From the NCBI GenBank assembly GCA_963820795.1, contig CAWGBJ010000010.1, positions 1 through 64,000 of the forward strand: a DNA stretch of 64,000 bases, read 5' to 3'. This stretch comes from Roseiarcus sp963820795 (lineage in GTDB: Bacteria > Pseudomonadota > Alphaproteobacteria > Rhizobiales > Beijerinckiaceae). The translations under genes were made by a program, and so were the position numbers. The notes beneath the pieces are model-generated. The model saw nothing but the letters and a program-made list of their open reading frames with translations. It did not search any database and had not been told where the DNA came from. Positions 62,570 through 64,000 of this stretch are shown piece after piece; position 1 is the stretch's first letter; each line of letters opens with the position of its first letter.

Positions 62570-63727
62570 ATGAAAATTGTCGACATCAAGACCGCAGTTG
62601 TCGCCTATCACGGCCATGCGACGCTGGTGCGCATCGATACCGATGAAGGGCTCATGGGCTACGGCGAAGCAAATCCCGACGCCGGCGCCGCGGCGATCGT
62701 TGGCCTCATCTCGGAACTCAAGAAGGAACTGATCGGCGAGGACCCGCGCAATGTCGAGTACTGCTGGGAAAAGCTTCGCCGCAACCATGTCTTCTCGGGC
62801 GCGCAATCGGGCGTCTTCTTGATTGCGCTGAGCGGCATCGAGCTCGCCCTATGGGATCTCGCGGCGAAAGCCGCCGGCCAGCCGCTCTACCGCATGCTCG
62901 GCGGCAAGTTCCGCGACCGCATACGGCTCTATGCGGACTGCGGCGACGGGGACGACGCGTCCGGCTCTCCCGAGGGCTGCGCCGCCCGCGCGCGACGCAT
63001 GGCGGCCGACGGCTTCACGGCGCTCAAGTTCGACATCGACAATCTGCGCCATCCAGCCAAGTTCGACGCGGCGAACCATACGGCGAACGGCGCCGAGCTG
63101 CGGTCCATGATCGAACGGGTCGCCGCGGTGCGTGATGCGGTGGGGCCGGACATCGATCTGTGTATCGATCTGCACGCCCGATACGACGTCCCCAGCGCCT
63201 GCCGCATCGCCTGGGAGATGGAGCCGTTCAAACTCCTCTGGCTGGAGGAGCCGATTCCCGCCGAGAATGTCGATGCGTTGCGGCAGGTACGGGCGCGCAG
63301 CCGTACGCCGATCTGCGTCGGCGAGAACCTGTACATGCGTTGGGGCTTCCGCGAACTGTTGGAGCAGCAGGCAGCCGACGTCATCATGCCGGACGTGCCG
63401 AAATGCGGCGGTCTCGCAGAAAGCAAGAAGATCGCGAATCTCGCCGAGGTCTATTACCTGCCTTTCGCGCCGCATCTGGTCTCGACACCGCTTGGTACGA
63501 TGGCGACCTGCCACACCTGTGCGTCGGTCCCCAATTTCCTCGTCCTCGAATGGCACGCGCTCGAGGAGCGCGAGGTATGGGACAGCTACGTCATTGTCCC
63601 CGACGGGTCCGGCTCCATCGTCAAGGACGGACATATCGCGGTGTCCGAGGCCCCCGGCATCGGCGTCGAGCTGAACATGGAGAGCGTCAAGCGTCACGCC
63701 GTGCCTGGATACGGCATTTTCACCTGA
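62570..63727 (+). CDS. second mandelate-racemase-type enolase-superfamily dehydratase
   Basis: The 385-residue protein shares the plan of its divergent neighbour: TLVRIDTDEGLMGYGEANPD, then GIELALWDLAAKAAGQPLYR (capping domain). The metal ligands are Asp in LCIDLHARYDVP, Glu in LWLEEPIPAEN and Glu in ICVGENLYMRWGF. The Lys is in ALKFDIDNLR and the His in FAPHLVSTPLG. The sequence is clearly diverged from the other, so it is a paralogue with a different substrate rather than a duplicate. Start ATG 62570. An epimerase gene follows after about 200 bases. Confidence 0.9.
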   Translation: MKIVDIKTAVVAYHGHATLVRIDTDEGLMGYGEANPDAGAAAIVGLISELKKELIGEDPRNVEYCWEKLRRNHVFSGAQSGVFLIALSGIELALWDLAAKAAGQPLYRMLGGKFRDRIRLYADCGDGDDASGSPEGCAARARRMAADGFTALKFDIDNLRHPAKFDAANHTANGAELRSMIERVAAVRDAVGPDIDLCIDLHARYDVPSACRIAWEMEPFKLLWLEEPIPAENVDALRQVRARSRTPICVGENLYMRWGFRELLEQQAADVIMPDVPKCGGLAESKKIANLAEVYYLPFAPHLVSTPLGTMATCHTCASVPNFLVLEWHALEEREVWDSYVIVPDGSGSIVKDGHIAVSEAPGIGVELNMESVKRHAVPGYGIFT

Positions 63728-63924
63728 GCCTCGGCCACGCAGGCGCAAGGGGAGATTGCCTCACCGTACCGCGGGAACCGCTGCTCCGTTGATTTTCCGC
63801 CTCAGGGCGGGGCCTGCGCTTACCTCGGTCAGGCGGCGCGGCATAGAGCGGCGTCAGCGGGTCGCGCCAGCCTTGCGCAGATCGGAATGGTCGAAACCAG
63901 AGAAATGCAGGATCGGAGCAAGTC
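63728..63924. other. noncoding gap
   Basis: Contains the ribosome-binding site GGAGCAAG for the next gene and no other gene. Confidence 0.35.
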
Positions 63925-64000
63925 ATGGGCAAGCGCGTCGTTTTTACAGGCGGCAGCGGCAAGGTTGGCCGCTACGTCGTTCCATACCTGCTGTCGCGCG
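63925..64000 (+). CDS. NAD-dependent epimerase/dehydratase, N-terminal part
   Basis: The first 25 codons start at ATG 63925 after GGAG and encode MGKRVVFTGGSGKVGRYVVP followed by YLLSR. The motif TGGSGKVGR is the NAD(P)-binding Gly-rich loop of extended short-chain dehydrogenases. The gene runs past the window. Given its neighbours, a uronate dehydrogenase or sugar epimerase role is plausible. Confidence 0.7.
   Translation, partial: MGKRVVFTGGSGKVGRYVVPYLLSR

Noticed and set aside
1..64000. tRNA, rRNA, riboswitch search by eye
   Set aside because: No cloverleaf, rRNA core sequence or known riboswitch consensus was recognised. A covariance-model scan would be decisive.

Overview
The window is GC-rich alphaproteobacterial DNA, most likely from a Hyphomicrobiales (Rhizobiales) genome. 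Supporting signs are the Omp25/RopB-type outer-membrane barrel, the LuxI-type synthase, a small secreted protein ending in a Cys/Pro/Trp-rich core of the type seen in bradyrhizobia and methanotrophs, and the insertion-sequence content. No rRNA, tRNA or CRISPR array was recognised.

Region 1 (1-24.2 kb) is an accessory, IS-dense zone. It holds four IS630-group elements or fragments plus a further 5' remnant, a decayed IS21, an ISAzo13-family element with clean ends, and an IS4-family element inserted inside an IS630 copy with a 9-bp target duplication. Non-IS genes lie between them: a DUF3237 protein, small unknown proteins, an orphan acyl-homoserine-lactone synthase, a decayed isoprenylcysteine methyltransferase, and a conserved gene of unknown function split by a transposase fragment. 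There is also a 612-aa DNA-binding-like protein with a basic tail and tandem 18-bp repeats upstream (possible replicon module), a sulfotransferase fused to a Wzt-C-like domain, and a hybrid histidine kinase with an ethylene-receptor-type sensor.

Region 2 (24.4-27.2 kb) carries a SnoaL-like protein, an epoxide-hydrolase-like alpha/beta hydrolase and an AlkZ/YcaQ-like glycosylase. The last two each have one frameshift.

Region 3 (27.3-44.5 kb) is an L-arabinofuranoside utilisation locus: GH51, GH2 and GH127 hydrolases, two sugar ABC importers sharing one ATPase, an ArsR-type and a LacI-type regulator, and a 2-hydroxyacid dehydrogenase. Two near-identical palindromes precede the second binding-protein gene and probably bind the LacI regulator. 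Both importers carry a hairpin directly after the binding-protein gene.

Region 4 (45.4-54.9 kb) contains a three-gene operon: a membrane patatin-like phospholipase, a di-heme c-type lipoprotein, and a GMC oxidoreductase fused through a transmembrane helix to a catalase-like domain. I read it as a candidate lipid-release and lipid-oxidation system. A heme-binding-like GlcG/HbpS protein (frameshifted) lies beside it.

Region 5 (55-64 kb) has an outer-membrane barrel, small proteins, an HD-domain protein, a frameshifted GIY-YIG protein, and a sugar-acid cluster (RraA-like protein, two divergent enolase-superfamily dehydratases, start of an NAD-dependent epimerase). Many single-base frameshifts occur in otherwise well-conserved genes left of 33 kb and almost none between 33.3 and 45 kb. 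Local sequence error and real decay cannot be separated from the sequence alone.
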